Counted from the first letter of the stretch, positions 26,302 to 34,374 are shown. The stretch: 64,000 bases of DNA from Phytohabitans sp052068095 (GCF_052068095.1 NZ_JBQHDG010000037.1:1-64000), one strand, 5' to 3'. Notes: generated by a model from the letters alone, not told the origin. Translations and numbers: made by a program.

Positions 26302-26859
26302 ATGTCGAAGTTGGACATCACGAACGTCCCGAGGGAGCTGGACCAGCTGATCCGCTCGTCGAAGAGCGGCCGACATCGCCGGATTCTCGAGAACGTGCGG
26401 CGACACTACCTGCTGGAGTTGACCGGACGACCGGACGAGATCCTCGCTCCCGACATGACGGTGGAGGACCCGGTCTACTACATCGATCTGGATGGCACGA
26501 GCCGGACCCTTCGCGGCCGGGCCGCGGTACGCGACTTCTACGGCGAGCTGGAGGGCGTCGTCTTCGCCTGCGAGGACACGACGCACGCCGTGACCGACAC
26601 GGGCTACTGGTTCGAATCCTGGTTCAACTTCTACCTGCCGGCTGCGGCGATCGGCCTCGACGGCTCCGCCTGGTACGTGAAACGGCAGTGGGTCACGATG
26701 CGTTGGCCGTACGACGAAGGCTGCCGGATGATCGGCGAACGGGTCTACGACCACCCCGACATAACCACGATCCTGCCGGTGGACGAGTCCGATGTGATCA
26801 CCTTCGCCGAGGCCAAGAAGCTCCTGGAACCGTTGATCCGCCCACTTCCGGCGGCATGA
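26302..26859 (+). CDS. SnoaL-like (NTF2-fold) protein
   Basis: 185 residues from ATG 26302, with GGAAGG 8 bp upstream (a GTG at 26293 would overlap that site). The N-terminal helices precede an alpha+beta cone: ILAPDMTVEDPVYYIDLDG, LRGRAAVRDFYGEL and the strands TGYWFESWFNFYLPA and RQWVTMRWPYDEG are typical of nuclear-transport-factor-2/SnoaL-like folds. Such proteins are small-molecule isomerases, cyclases or hydrolases, or just binding proteins. No signal peptide. It is divergent from the M11-like protease and shares its type of operator, but a functional link is unknown. Confidence 0.75.
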   Translation: MSKLDITNVPRELDQLIRSSKSGRHRRILENVRRHYLLELTGRPDEILAPDMTVEDPVYYIDLDGTSRTLRGRAAVRDFYGELEGVVFACEDTTHAVTDTGYWFESWFNFYLPAAAIGLDGSAWYVKRQWVTMRWPYDEGCRMIGERVYDHPDITTILPVDESDVITFAEAKKLLEPLIRPLPAA

Positions 26860-26945
26860 GACATGAATGGGGCCGCACGTCCGAAGGCCTTTTCGACGCG
26901 GTGCGTACGGCATCGCCTGAGGGCGCGGCACTATGGAAAGGGCAA

Positions 26946-26971
26946 TGGCTCCGGCGGAAGAGCCGGAGCCA
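26946..26971. terminator. Hairpin terminator between convergent genes
   Basis: TGGCTCCGGC (26946-26955) and GCCGGAGCCA (26962-26971) form a perfect 10-bp stem with a 6-nt loop, 15 bp before the stop of the FN3 gene and 87 bp after the SnoaL-like stop. Confidence 0.8.
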
Positions 26972-26985
26972 CCACGATTCGACGG

Positions 26986-27648
26986 CTACTGCACCGTCAC
27001 CATTAGCCCGTTACTGAGTTCCGAGCCGTACTCGTGCTCGCCCCACGCCCGGACGGTGAAGAAGTTGGGACCGATCTCGATGGTGCCCATGGTCACCAGC
27101 ATTTCGTCGATCGAGATGCTGGTCGACGCCGTCGTGGCGACGGAGACACCGCCGGAGTAGACCTCGTAGTAGACGAAACCGTCGTGCCGGGACGGGTCCC
27201 AGGCGATGCTGGCGGCTTTGCCGTCGACGAACACCGCGCGCAGGTTCGTCGGTGTCGTGGGAGCGGGCCCGGTGCGGCGGAGCGTGGTGAATTCGATCGT
27301 CGTCCGCGGTGACTGGTTGCCCGCCCGGTCGACAGCCCGGACGGTCGCCTTGTAGCCGCGGCCCGGCTCCAGGCCGCCGAGCCGGCTGGTCGAGGTTTCG
27401 GTCACCGCCTGCTTCCAGGTGGTATCCGAAATCTCGAACAGGTAGTGGTGCACGCCGGTGTTATCGGTCGACGGGTTCCACGCGAACCGCGCCCAGGTGA
27501 AGGAGAACTCGGTCACCCGCAGACCCGACGGCGCCGTCGGGGGCCACCTGTCGTTCGTGGCCGCGGCCGGAGCCGCGGCGACCGTCAGAAGTGAGAACAC
27601 CGCCCCGGCAACACACGCCAGCAAGCGGTATCCACGTCGCATCATCAA
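26986..27648 (-). CDS. Secreted protein with two fibronectin type III domains
   Basis: 220 residues. Signal peptide 1-31 (MMMRRGYRLLACVAGAVFSLLTVAAAPAAA). Two FN3 modules: about 35-125 (PPTAPSGLRVTEFSFTWARF ... GRGYKATVRAVDRAGNQS) and about 128-220 (PTTPTNLRAVFVDGKAASIA ... FFTVRAWGEHEYGSELSN). The conserved Trp and the Tyr/Leu core are visible in each. No catalytic domain, so it probably binds polysaccharide or protein outside the cell. Two copies of the shared 17-bp site lie 38 and 71 bp upstream of its start, suggesting co-regulation with the protease and the SnoaL-like gene. Confidence 0.75.
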   Translation of the reverse strand: MMMRRGYRLLACVAGAVFSLLTVAAAPAAATNDRWPPTAPSGLRVTEFSFTWARFAWNPSTDNTGVHHYLFEISDTTWKQAVTETSTSRLGGLEPGRGYKATVRAVDRAGNQSPRTTIEFTTLRRTGPAPTTPTNLRAVFVDGKAASIAWDPSRHDGFVYYEVYSGGVSVATTASTSISIDEMLVTMGTIEIGPNFFTVRAWGEHEYGSELSNGLMVTVQ

Positions 27649-27685
27649 TTTGTCTACCTCCGGTGTCCCGATGGCGCCAGGGTGA

Positions 27686-27702
27686 TTGATCGATCGACCG
27701 AC
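27686..27702. promoter_or_regulatory. Operator-like site C upstream of the FN3 gene
   Basis: TTGATCGATCGACCGAC, fits consensus TYGRTCRRYCGACCGAC; 38 bp upstream of the FN3 start, almost the same distance as site B to its gene. Confidence 0.5.
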
Positions 27703-27718
27703 TAAGCCACGCTAGCAT

Positions 27719-27735
27719 TTGGTCGGCCGACCGAC
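27719..27735. promoter_or_regulatory. Operator-like site D upstream of the FN3 gene
   Basis: TTGGTCGGCCGACCGAC, 16 bp beyond site C, includes the perfect palindrome GGTCGGCCGACC (27721-27732). Fourth copy of the consensus. Confidence 0.55.
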
Positions 27736-27806
27736 AAGGGCGCATCGGAGGCGCTGACCCATGCCCCCGGCGTCGCCGTGCTCGATGGTCGCATTGGCCG
27801 CGTTGA

Positions 27807-28061
27807 CTATCGTGGTTTCATGTCGTGGGTGGACTCGTGGATGGGCGCGAGTCGGGAGATGGGCGTGCGCGGGCGCTGCCTGGCGATCGGTGCGATCGCC
27901 TTTGTGGGGCTGGTGCTGACGGTGATCGGGACCGTCTGGACGGCGGCCCGCCGCCGCGCGCTTTCGAGGAAGGTGTCCGCGGTGAGATGCCCGGCGAGGA
28001 ACTGCCGGTCCTCTTCGGACAGCAGCGGTGACGTGCGGATGGGCGATGGCTTGTTGCGCAT
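27807..28061 (-). CDS. Small protein, unknown (strand uncertain)
   Basis: 84 residues from ATG 28061, 65 bp after the kinase stop on the same strand. The N-terminal half reads as a soluble helical peptide (LLSEEDRQFLAGHLTADTFLESARRRAA), the rest is Pro/Thr/Ile-rich. Third codon positions are about 90% GC. The antisense frame (27778-28182) uses the same third positions and encodes one hydrophobic helix (GAIAFVGLVLTVIGTVWTA), so composition cannot decide fully; first-position GC is higher than second in the minus frame, which favours this reading. No family recognised. Confidence 0.4.
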   Translation of the reverse strand: MRNKPSPIRTSPLLSEEDRQFLAGHLTADTFLESARRRAAVQTVPITVSTSPTKAIAPIARQRPRTPISRLAPIHESTHDMKPR

Positions 28062-28126
28062 ACCTCGGTCGAGTAGCCGGGAGGCGTGGCGACGCCGCAG
28101 GCGTCCCGCGTATCCGTCGAGTGTGG

Positions 28127-28801
28127 TCAGTGTGTCCGGGTCTGCCAGGCCGGCTGCTGCGGCTCGTCGTTGTGCACGATGATGTCGGCCTGATCGATCG
28201 GGCGGACCGTAGCGAAGTAGAGCTGCTGGGAGGGGATGTAACGCTCGCGCCAGCGCCGTTCGACCTGTTCCCGGGAGGACACCCGGCGCTCCCGGACCAC
28301 GGCACGGTCGACGGTCTTTTCGAGCGCGGTCGACACGAAGACCCGCAGATCCCACCGATCGACCAGCTCCGGGCGCAGGAGAAAGACACCGTCGAAGATC
28401 AGCACGGCGTCGGCTGGGGCAGTCGTGACCGGCGGGGACAACACGGTATCCGCGGTGCGGTCGTAGACCGCGGGCTGGAAGCGCCGATCTCCACCTGGAC
28501 CGAGCGGATCGAGCAGAACCCGGATCAGCGCGTCGTAGTCGTGGGTGTCGAAGTAGCAGCCTTCGGCCGAGTACTCGCCGCGCGGATAGCGCCGTGCCCG
28601 GGGAAACAGAAAGTCGTCGATCGTCGCCCGGACGACATCGCGGCCCTCTTCGCGCAGGACGCCGGCCAGCTCGTCGGCGAGGGTGGTCTTGCCCGCGGCG
28701 GGCGGCCCGTCGATGGCAACCCGCGTCGGATGTGCGACCGTGACGGACCCGACCGCCGCGGCCAGGCGGCCGACCAACTCCTCGCGGGTGCCTCGCTCCA
28801 T
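28127..28801 (-). CDS. Uridine kinase-like P-loop kinase
   Basis: 224 residues. Walker A GPPAAGKTT (32-40) directly after a short leader and strand RVAIDGP; FLFPRARRYPRGEYSAEG and DAVLIFDGVFLLRPEL are the substrate-binding and Walker B-like parts; LEKTVDRAVVRER and the VERRWRERYIPSQQLY lid with Arg residues fit the nucleoside/uridine kinase and phosphoribulokinase group. Cytoplasmic; phosphorylates a nucleoside or a similar small alcohol using NTP. It is the intact member of a small minus-strand group whose upstream neighbours are remnants. Confidence 0.8.
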   Translation of the reverse strand: MERGTREELVGRLAAAVGSVTVAHPTRVAIDGPPAAGKTTLADELAGVLREEGRDVVRATIDDFLFPRARRYPRGEYSAEGCYFDTHDYDALIRVLLDPLGPGGDRRFQPAVYDRTADTVLSPPVTTAPADAVLIFDGVFLLRPELVDRWDLRVFVSTALEKTVDRAVVRERRVSSREQVERRWRERYIPSQQLYFATVRPIDQADIIVHNDEPQQPAWQTRTH

Positions 28802-28838
28802 GTCCTGCCCCGTCCTCGTCTCGCGAAGGTGGTTTCTC

Positions 28839-29165
28839 TCAGTCGGGCTCGGGTTCGGTGAGGCGGTTGATGCCCCAGCGGACGTGGTGGATCCACCTGA
28901 GGCTACGTGTCGGAGTGGTCGGCCGTGAGGTCGTCAGGCTGTCGAGGTGGTCGATCGCACGGGCGCGCGATGCTTCGTCAAGGCGGCTCAGGCTGCGGGC
29001 GGCAGCGATCTGGGTCTTCAGCGTGCCGCTGTCGAGGTCCTCGGTCAGCGGCACCGCGGCCTCGGCGGCCGCTTGTGGGCTGATCGCGCCGAGGTCGGCG
29101 GCGGCCGAGGCGCGGACGACGGCCGGTGCGCCGGCGTAAGCGTCGCGTACGTCGCCCGCACCGAA
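28839..29165 (-). pseudogene. HEAT-repeat protein, 3' remnant
   Basis: The open frame (about 105 codons in the plausible part) reads VVRASAAADLGAISPQAAAE, LKTQIAAARSLSRLDEASRA and ends WIHHVRWGINRLTEPEPD: two or three HEAT/armadillo-like helices and a tail, with no N-terminal part. Immediately upstream the frame runs into transposase sequence (next entry), so the 5' end was lost by insertion or deletion. Junction near 29165-29200, judged only from where each similarity fades. Confidence 0.6.
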
Positions 29166-29179
29166 GGGCCGGCCCAGAT

Positions 29180-29480
29180 TGTGCTGACTGCCAGGTTGCG
29201 GAAGGTGGCCATGGAGCGGGGCGCGGTGCCGGTCCTGAGTTGCGATGAGTCTTCGCGGAACGTCACGTCCCTCACCCAAATGGCGACGGCTTTCCACGCA
29301 GCAATGCTGTCGGGTGTGGCGGTTGAGGTGGATTGGGGGCCGGCCAGGTTGGCGGGCCTGCTGGTGATGCCGTAGACGATTTCCTTGTTGGTGTGTACGC
29401 CGTCGAGGCCGCCGGTGTCACGGCGCAGCCGGAACACCTGTCGGGCGCCGGGGAACAGCCAGCTGCCCGCGTCAGTCAGG
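29180..29480 (-). pseudogene. ISAs1-family transposase remnant
   Basis: Reads FPGARQVFRLRRDTGGLDGV, EIVYGITSRPANLAGP, then WVRDVTFREDSSQLRTGTAP and RSMATFRNLAVS, which match the C-terminal third of ISAs1-type DDE transposases. The usual RGHW-IEN segment before WVRDVTF is degenerate (ATPDSIAAWKAVA), and both ends are missing, so the gene is dead. No terminal inverted repeats found. It marks an old insertion next to the HEAT remnant and a lower-GC patch. Confidence 0.75.
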
Positions 29481-29778
29481 CGAAAGCATGGCGTGAGGGG
29501 GTGGTGTCAGGATGTGTGTGCTATCGACCACCCGGGTGTCCGGCGGCATTGACAGATGAGCATCAGCAGAACGAGGAAGGGGAGTGGTCGGTCTGTACCT
29601 CGAAGGTTTGAGTGACGCGTTGCCACCGTCGCCGGAGAATCGGCGGTCCGACGGCTGTCGTTGTACTGCGTGAATAACCCCGTCCGCATCTGAGTCGAGG
29701 CTCACGGGCTTGATCATGCACGAATCGTCGTCGTTCGTGTCGGCGCGCCAGACGTCCGCAATATCGAATGGATCCCAA
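29481..29778. other. Intergenic, no gene seen
   Basis: About 300 bp between the transposase remnant and the secreted protein at 29779. A minus-strand frame of 108 codons (29472-29798) has no motif, no ribosome site and overlaps the next gene's start. Base composition is visibly lower in GC than the flanks. Probably promoter plus insertion debris. Confidence 0.4.
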
Positions 29779-30711
29779 ATGAGGAGATCGCTCTCCATTT
29801 TAGTAGCGGTTGCCGCTACTGCCGCGACTTTTGTCGCACTACCAACCCCTGCTGAATCGGCTACGAGCTACCGCGCGTCGCCATCGGCGTGCGACATCGT
29901 CGGCGACATGGGCAACGCCATCCGCAATTTCGTCGAGCGTGTCAACAGCAAATGGAAGCTTGGCATCAAGGCTCATGACTACGAGGTGCGGTCGGGCGAC
30001 GCTGGATGCGTCATCCAGCCCAAGGACGCTTCTTCCGTAACAACTCAGGCGGGTGCCCGGTCCGCTGGCACTTCGATGACCACGACCACGACCACGACCA
30101 TTGCCGTGCCTCCTGCGAAGTCGGTGGATGGGGGCGTAACCATTCAGCAGGACACAAAATGGCAGGAACCGCAGTGCAGGGAATTGACTGACCCGGAAGG
30201 TGCCGGGTTTATGCAAACCTGCCTTCAGTGGGGCAATATGGACTACCAGGGGGCGACGCGACGAAACCTAGCCGTCCGCACCTACGCGTCGTGCGGGGCG
30301 CGCGCGGGTAGCTCCATTTTTCAACAGATCTCCGAGTGTTACGTTTCGACCGAGCCCTACGGTTCCGGTAGCACATGGGTCTGGAATGATTGGAGCCCGA
30401 AATCCACCGCTCAGCTCAACCCCTGCGGAACCGTCGGCCTCTCCATCGGGGTGGGACCAGTCTCAGCCTCCAGCAGTGTCAATACCTGCGAAAAGCTCGT
30501 CCCGGCCAGGGGGTCGGTGCCTTCCGACTTCCGGGCGACCTGGATGGGCGAGTCGTACTACGCCGAGGACGTGCGGGAGACCGGAGCACTCATCGCCTTC
30601 GGCATCCCTCATGGTGGGGATGGAAGTATCACGTGGAAAAATGGGTACACGATCCAGGAGTGTGTACTGCCGGGAGTCCCCTCACCCTACCTGCCCTATT
30701 GTGCGGTGTGA
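29779..30711 (+). CDS. Secreted Cys-rich protein, unknown
   Basis: 310 residues from ATG 29779, giving a clean signal peptide (MRRSLSILVAVAATAATFVA, end ESA). The mature part has nine Cys, e.g. SACDIV, AGCVIQP, QECVLPG and PYCAV, and a Thr run from a CCACGA hexanucleotide repeat (about 30077-30101), which may be slippage-prone. WVWNDWSPKST and the C-terminal GIPHGGDGSITWKNGYT suggest a beta-rich domain. I do not recognise a family. Codon use is less GC-biased than neighbours (many A/T third positions), which with the nearby transposase remnant suggests acquisition. Confidence 0.65.
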   Translation: MRRSLSILVAVAATAATFVALPTPAESATSYRASPSACDIVGDMGNAIRNFVERVNSKWKLGIKAHDYEVRSGDAGCVIQPKDASSVTTQAGARSAGTSMTTTTTTTIAVPPAKSVDGGVTIQQDTKWQEPQCRELTDPEGAGFMQTCLQWGNMDYQGATRRNLAVRTYASCGARAGSSIFQQISECYVSTEPYGSGSTWVWNDWSPKSTAQLNPCGTVGLSIGVGPVSASSSVNTCEKLVPARGSVPSDFRATWMGESYYAEDVRETGALIAFGIPHGGDGSITWKNGYTIQECVLPGVPSPYLPYCAV

Positions 30712-30795
30712 CCAAGCGCGTTGATATGGGCCACCCGCGACCCGCGTGAGCGCCGATCCGCAAAGCCCGCAGAAGTAGCCTGAGAGAGGATACAG

Positions 30796-31134
30796 ATGAA
30801 ACTGGTACAGAGACTGGCAGTAGGCGCGACAGCGGCCATTATGACGTCGTCGGCCGCTCTTGGTCTAAGCGCCACTCCCGCTCTTGCCGACGTGTGGAAC
30901 TGCTATGCCGAGGTCAATTTCGGTCACCCGAACAACGGTGTCGCTTACTGTACTGCGGGAGTCGGATCTTACCGGGTACGGGCCGAATGCAATTCCGGGC
31001 ATTGGCCATACACCAAAACGATCTACGGGCCATGGGTCTATCGCGAGTCGTCGACATATCCACACCCGATGTCCATAGCCTACGGTGACTCCCATGCGTG
31101 CCACGTGGCCAAGGCGTGGTACGAAGTTAGGTGA
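30796..31134 (+). CDS. Small secreted protein, unknown
   Basis: 112 residues, ATG 30796 behind GAGAGAGGA. Signal peptide 1-32 with ALA cleavage (TPALA-DVW). The mature 80 residues contain four Cys (WNCYAEV, AYCTAG, AECNSG, HACHVA), and the pattern YRVRAEC...TKTIYGPWVY...SHACHVAKAWYEVR, common to small exported actinomycete proteins of unknown role. Same direction as the preceding secreted gene, 84 bp apart, and also of lower GC3 than the rest of the window; possibly acquired together. Confidence 0.7.
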   Translation: MKLVQRLAVGATAAIMTSSAALGLSATPALADVWNCYAEVNFGHPNNGVAYCTAGVGSYRVRAECNSGHWPYTKTIYGPWVYRESSTYPHPMSIAYGDSHACHVAKAWYEVR

Positions 31135-31290
31135 TTCGTCAGATGGCGTTCCAGTCAGCTCTCGTGTCCATAGGTCGCGGTCTTGCGCCCTCCACAGAGG
31201 TTGACTTCGGCTCGCGTGCTTCCTGTTACGGAAAATGGGCATAACCTGCGTGTCTCTGTGTGAATGACCAGATCTGGTGAGTTTCCGTAA

Positions 31291-31500
31291 TCACTGGTGG
31301 GTGAGCAGTGAGCCGCGGGTGAAGTCCAGCACCAGGCGGTCCCGAGGAGTCGTCGAGGTGGCGTCCGCTCAGCTCGCCGCACCGCTGCAGCCGGTGGCGC
31401 ATCGTCTGCGGGTGGAGCCCGAGAGCGGCCGCGGCCTCGGCGGCGGACCCGTGCCGAAAGTAGGCGCGCAGGCCGTCGAGCAGGATCAGGGGCCGACGGC
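31291..31500 (-). pseudogene. PucR-type HTH remnant with frameshift
   Basis: The minus frame reads LLDGLRAYFRHGSAAEAAAA, LGLHPQTMRHRLQRCGELSG and RHLDD, the C-terminal HTH of PucR-family regulators. After LDD the frame is broken: the expected continuation RDRLVLDFTRGSLLTHQ lies in another frame and ends at 31291. The rest of a PucR protein (about 350-550 residues) is absent; upstream is an unrelated membrane protein gene. Confidence 0.7.
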
Positions 31501-32052
31501 CTGATCCGCCTCGGGGAGGTACTTGTGTCGGTGGGTGATCGGCACGCCCGCGGCGGCGAACGCCTTCAGCCATCCGGCGGGTGGGCCTGGGTAGGCGTCC
31601 CGGGTAACGACGGTCCGCCGCTCGAGCTTCAGCCGGACGGCCGCTCCCACTGGTTCGGTTTCGTTCGCACTGTGAATCCACGTGTACACGAGCCGGGACA
31701 CGTCGCTGATCGGGAAGGTGGTCGTCGTTCCGTTGCGCTGGCGCACGGTGACCTGTACCGGCCGGTCGGCCGGAGTGAGCCGGATCTCCGCGGCAGACAG
31801 CAGTTCGCACCGCCAGGCGTGGCCGACGAGCAGGGCGAGCGGGGTCGCGGTCACGACGAACGGGGCGACCTGCCCTTCGCAGATGAGGTAGGCCGTTGTG
31901 CCCAGGGTGAGCAGCGACAGGGTGATGATGATGCCCCAACTGGCCTGCCAGGTCAGTGCATCACCGTTGGCCTGCCAGACGATGGCATCGTCCGGGGGCT
32001 CATCGCGCGGCGGCGGCTTCACGCCAATCATCATGACCGAGGCCGTCACCAC
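31486..32052 (-). CDS. Membrane protein with PH-like C-terminal part, unknown
   Basis: 188 residues. Two adjacent membrane helices at about 37-60 (ASWGIIITLSLLTLGTTAYLI) and 63-82 (VAPFVVTATPLALLVGHAW). The C-terminal 105 residues are soluble and beta-rich (EIRLTPADRPVQVTVRQRNG, FPISDVSRLVYTWI), like bacterial PH-type domains on membrane hairpins. Possible role in sensing or scaffolding at the membrane is inference. Its 3' end abuts the PucR remnant, and the stop may have been formed at that junction, so the gene could be slightly altered at its end. Confidence 0.6.
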   Translation of the reverse strand: MVTASVMMIGVKPPPRDEPPDDAIVWQANGDALTWQASWGIIITLSLLTLGTTAYLICEGQVAPFVVTATPLALLVGHAWRCELLSAAEIRLTPADRPVQVTVRQRNGTTTTFPISDVSRLVYTWIHSANETEPVGAAVRLKLERRTVVTRDAYPGPPAGWLKAFAAAGVPITHRHKYLPEADQAVGP

Positions 32053-32062
32053 GCGGCCGGGT

Positions 32063-33457
32063 TCACCGCCAGGCTAGGCCCTGCTCCTGGAACCAGTCGG
32101 CGGCCGCGCCGCGCACCGCCGGGTCCGGGTCGGCGAGGGCGGCCCACGCCGCGTCGACGTACCCGAGCGCGTCCTTCCGCCAATACCGCAGTGACAGGAT
32201 CGCCAGCCGTCGGTTGCCCGCGTCCGGGTCGCTTGTCATGGCGTTTGCCAGCAGCGGCACTACCCGAGCGGCGACGCCGGAGCCGAGGCGGCGCTCGCCG
32301 AGCACGTTGATCGCATGCCGGCGCACGAGAGCGTGTGGTGAGGACAGCCCGCGGATGGCCTCGTCCACCTCGTCGGCGTTGATCACGCAGTATCCACCGC
32401 CCGGCGCGAGTTCCTCGGCGACGGCCGGCAGGTACGCCGGGTACCGGTCAAGGAAGTCCTCGAACGGGCGGTAGTCCAGCGGCACGGCGGCGGCACCGCC
32501 GTCTCGCAAGCGGAAGCTGCTGTACGGCGCGGTGACGGCCGCCACGACGACCTCCTCGGACAGCCGCTCGATGTCGTCGAGGACCAGGTCGAGGCGACCC
32601 AGCCGGGCCAACGCGCGGGCGGTCCACAGCCGGTCCGGCCCGCGCAGCCGGTGCAGCGCCGCGCTCAGCGCCGCCACCACGTCCGGGTCGGACTGGCCGA
32701 TGTCGGCGAGCAGCTTCGCCGCCTGCCACGCCTTGCCCTTTGCGGCAAGCAGCTCGATCAGCGCGGGAAAGGCCGGCACGCCGATGTCGCGCAGCGCACG
32801 CTCCGCTTCCTCGCTGCTGATGATGCCCGGCCGACCTTCCAACCTGGACACGTAGTAGGTGACCCGCTCTTCCACGGGCAGCGCCGCGACCCGGGCGCGT
32901 TCCGCCGCGAGTGCGGCCAATTCGGGGAACAGCCGATCGAACTCCTCGCCGGTGAGGCAGGCGCGCAGCAGCGGCTCGTACCGCTCGTCGTCGAACAGCA
33001 CGGCGACGAAGTCCGAGCCGACGGTACCGGCGGCGCGCAGTTCGGCCGTCGCCGTCCGGCACACGGCGACGAGCACCGACAGGTACCGGTCGAACGCGGC
33101 TTCCCAATCCTGCTGGGTGCCCCGGCACGCCTCGGCGGTCAGCGCCAGTTCCAGCTCTTTGGCGCGCTCGTCGCCCAGCCATTCGTCGTCGAAGTACTGG
33201 CGCTCGAACTCGTCGGCACCGAAGCGTAGGTCGGCGAGGTATCCGCCGGACTCTCCGGTCAGCTCATCGTCGCCGTGCACACCGAGGCTGGGCAGCCTGA
33301 TGACCGCGTCGGTCTCCCGGTAGACGCGGTCGAGCACGGCAGCGGTGATCCGTTCGCCCGGCGCGTCGACGACGACCGACTCGACAGTGCGGACAAGCGC
33401 CGCGGCCAGTTCACGCTCGACAGCGCCCCAGTCGAACGGCGCTGCGACGTCGGCCAT
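32063..33457 (-). CDS. DUF4303-like protein with HEAT repeats
   Basis: 464 residues from ATG 33457 (MADVAAPFDWGAVERELAAA); the 20 codons further upstream are Arg/Pro filler. Residues 1-185 resemble the DUF4303 fold (VYRETDAVIRLPSLGVHGDD, FERQYFDDEWLGDE). From about 225 on, helical HEAT-type repeats follow: ALRDIGVPAFPALIELLAAK, LLADIGQSDPDVVAALSAAL, HALVRRHAINVLGERRLGSG, and a last repeat DPDPAVRGAAADWFQEQGLA. No catalytic motif and no signal peptide. HEAT arrays mediate protein interaction; partner unknown. It may be transcribed together with the PH-like membrane protein 10 bp downstream. Confidence 0.7.
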   Translation of the reverse strand: MADVAAPFDWGAVERELAAALVRTVESVVVDAPGERITAAVLDRVYRETDAVIRLPSLGVHGDDELTGESGGYLADLRFGADEFERQYFDDEWLGDERAKELELALTAEACRGTQQDWEAAFDRYLSVLVAVCRTATAELRAAGTVGSDFVAVLFDDERYEPLLRACLTGEEFDRLFPELAALAAERARVAALPVEERVTYYVSRLEGRPGIISSEEAERALRDIGVPAFPALIELLAAKGKAWQAAKLLADIGQSDPDVVAALSAALHRLRGPDRLWTARALARLGRLDLVLDDIERLSEEVVVAAVTAPYSSFRLRDGGAAAVPLDYRPFEDFLDRYPAYLPAVAEELAPGGGYCVINADEVDEAIRGLSSPHALVRRHAINVLGERRLGSGVAARVVPLLANAMTSDPDAGNRRLAILSLRYWRKDALGYVDAAWAALADPDPAVRGAAADWFQEQGLAWR

Positions 33458-33680
33458 CCGAGCATCGTACGGACCGGCGCGAGCCGACGGATACCTCCCG
33501 GGTGGAGGCTTTCGCAATGAAACCCGTTCATGTCGTCACCGTGCTGGCGGCATGGGCGCACTGGATGTGACCGGCCCGAGCAGTGCCGAGCTGTTCGAGG
33601 AGCCACACGTGATCGGCCGGCGGCGCCGCTGGTCTTCGTCCTGGGCCTCATGCAGACGGCGCTGTTCGTAACCGGCTGGC

Positions 33681-34283
33681 TCATGTGGCGTGCCCGGCGT
33701 GGTCGGGGCCTGCCAGAAGCGACTGGACGGACGTCGTCACGATGTGGGCGGCCTCGCCGGGCTTCAGGCGGCCGGCTCGTTGCTCGTGTGCCGCGCCCTT
33801 GAGGAGGTAGTGCACGGCGTTGACCAGCCAGGTGGTGGGCAGGTCTGTGCGGAAGACACCGTCGTGTTGGCCGCGGCGGATGAGGCGTTCGACGCGTTCG
33901 GCGGGGACGGCGTGCAGTTCGCGTAGCCGGCCGGCGGGTAGGACGCCTTCGGCCGCTTCGAGCAGTGCGGCCGATTCGGCGACCAGGGCCCAGCTGGATG
34001 CGAGCAGGCGGGTCAGCGCGTCTCGTGCGTCTCCGCCGAGGTCGACCGCGGACAGGGTCTGGTCGCCGGCCCGCATGGCGTCGGCGAGTGCGGCCTCGAT
34101 CAGCTCGGCGCGGTTGGGGAAGTGGCCGTAGAGGGTCATCCGTCCGACGCCGGCGGCTTTGGCGATGTCGTCGGTGGTCGCGTCGGGGTCGCGGCCGAGG
34201 CAGGTCCGGGCGGCCGCGACGATGCGGTCGATGCTGCGTTGAGCGTCGGCGCGCCGGCGTGGACCTGCTGGTGCCGTGGGCAT
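33681..34283 (-). CDS. TetR-family transcriptional regulator of the adjacent MFS pump
   Basis: 200 residues. N-terminal TetR DNA-binding domain about 15-62: TTDDIAKAAGVGRMTLYGHF is the HTH. The all-helical ligand domain follows with TTWLVNAVHYLLKGAAHEQR. Divergent from the MFS gene; the 91-bp gap has two copies of the palindrome CTCGTA..TACGAG, the larger with 11-bp perfect arms. I infer repression of itself and of the pump, lifted by a transported compound. Confidence 0.9.
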   Translation of the reverse strand: MPTAPAGPRRRADAQRSIDRIVAAARTCLGRDPDATTDDIAKAAGVGRMTLYGHFPNRAELIEAALADAMRAGDQTLSAVDLGGDARDALTRLLASSWALVAESAALLEAAEGVLPAGRLRELHAVPAERVERLIRRGQHDGVFRTDLPTTWLVNAVHYLLKGAAHEQRAGRLKPGEAAHIVTTSVQSLLAGPDHAGHAT

Positions 34284-34294
34284 GCCACCACTCT

Positions 34295-34318
34295 AACTCG
34301 TACGGGAATATACGAGCT
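34295..34318. promoter_or_regulatory. TetR operator 1
   Basis: AACTCGTAC (34295-34303) and ATACGAGCT (34310-34318), 6-nt spacer; imperfect copy (7 of 9 pairs) of operator 2, located 11 bp from the TetR start. Confidence 0.65.
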
Positions 34319-34330
34319 AGCCCGCTCGCT

Positions 34331-34358
34331 GTAACTCGTATCCGAACATACGAGTTAC
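34331..34358. promoter_or_regulatory. TetR operator 2
   Basis: GTAACTCGTAT (34331-34341) and ATACGAGTTAC (34348-34358): perfect 11-bp arms, 6-nt spacer, ending 16 bp before the MFS start. The two sites are 36 bp apart centre to centre. Confidence 0.85.
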
Positions 34359-34374
34359 GGTGGAGGGCCGACTC

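Noticed and set aside
27778..28182. Plus-strand frame with a membrane helix opposite the 84-aa gene
   Set aside because: It overlaps the kinase 3' end and the C-terminal half is Arg/Ser filler; it shares third codon positions with the minus frame, so its GC3 gives no extra support.
33530..33690. Plus-strand frame with one hydrophobic helix (LVFVLGLMQTALFVTGWLMW)
   Set aside because: No ribosome site, runs into the 3' end of the TetR gene on the other strand, and the rest of the frame is Arg-rich; probably a remnant or chance.
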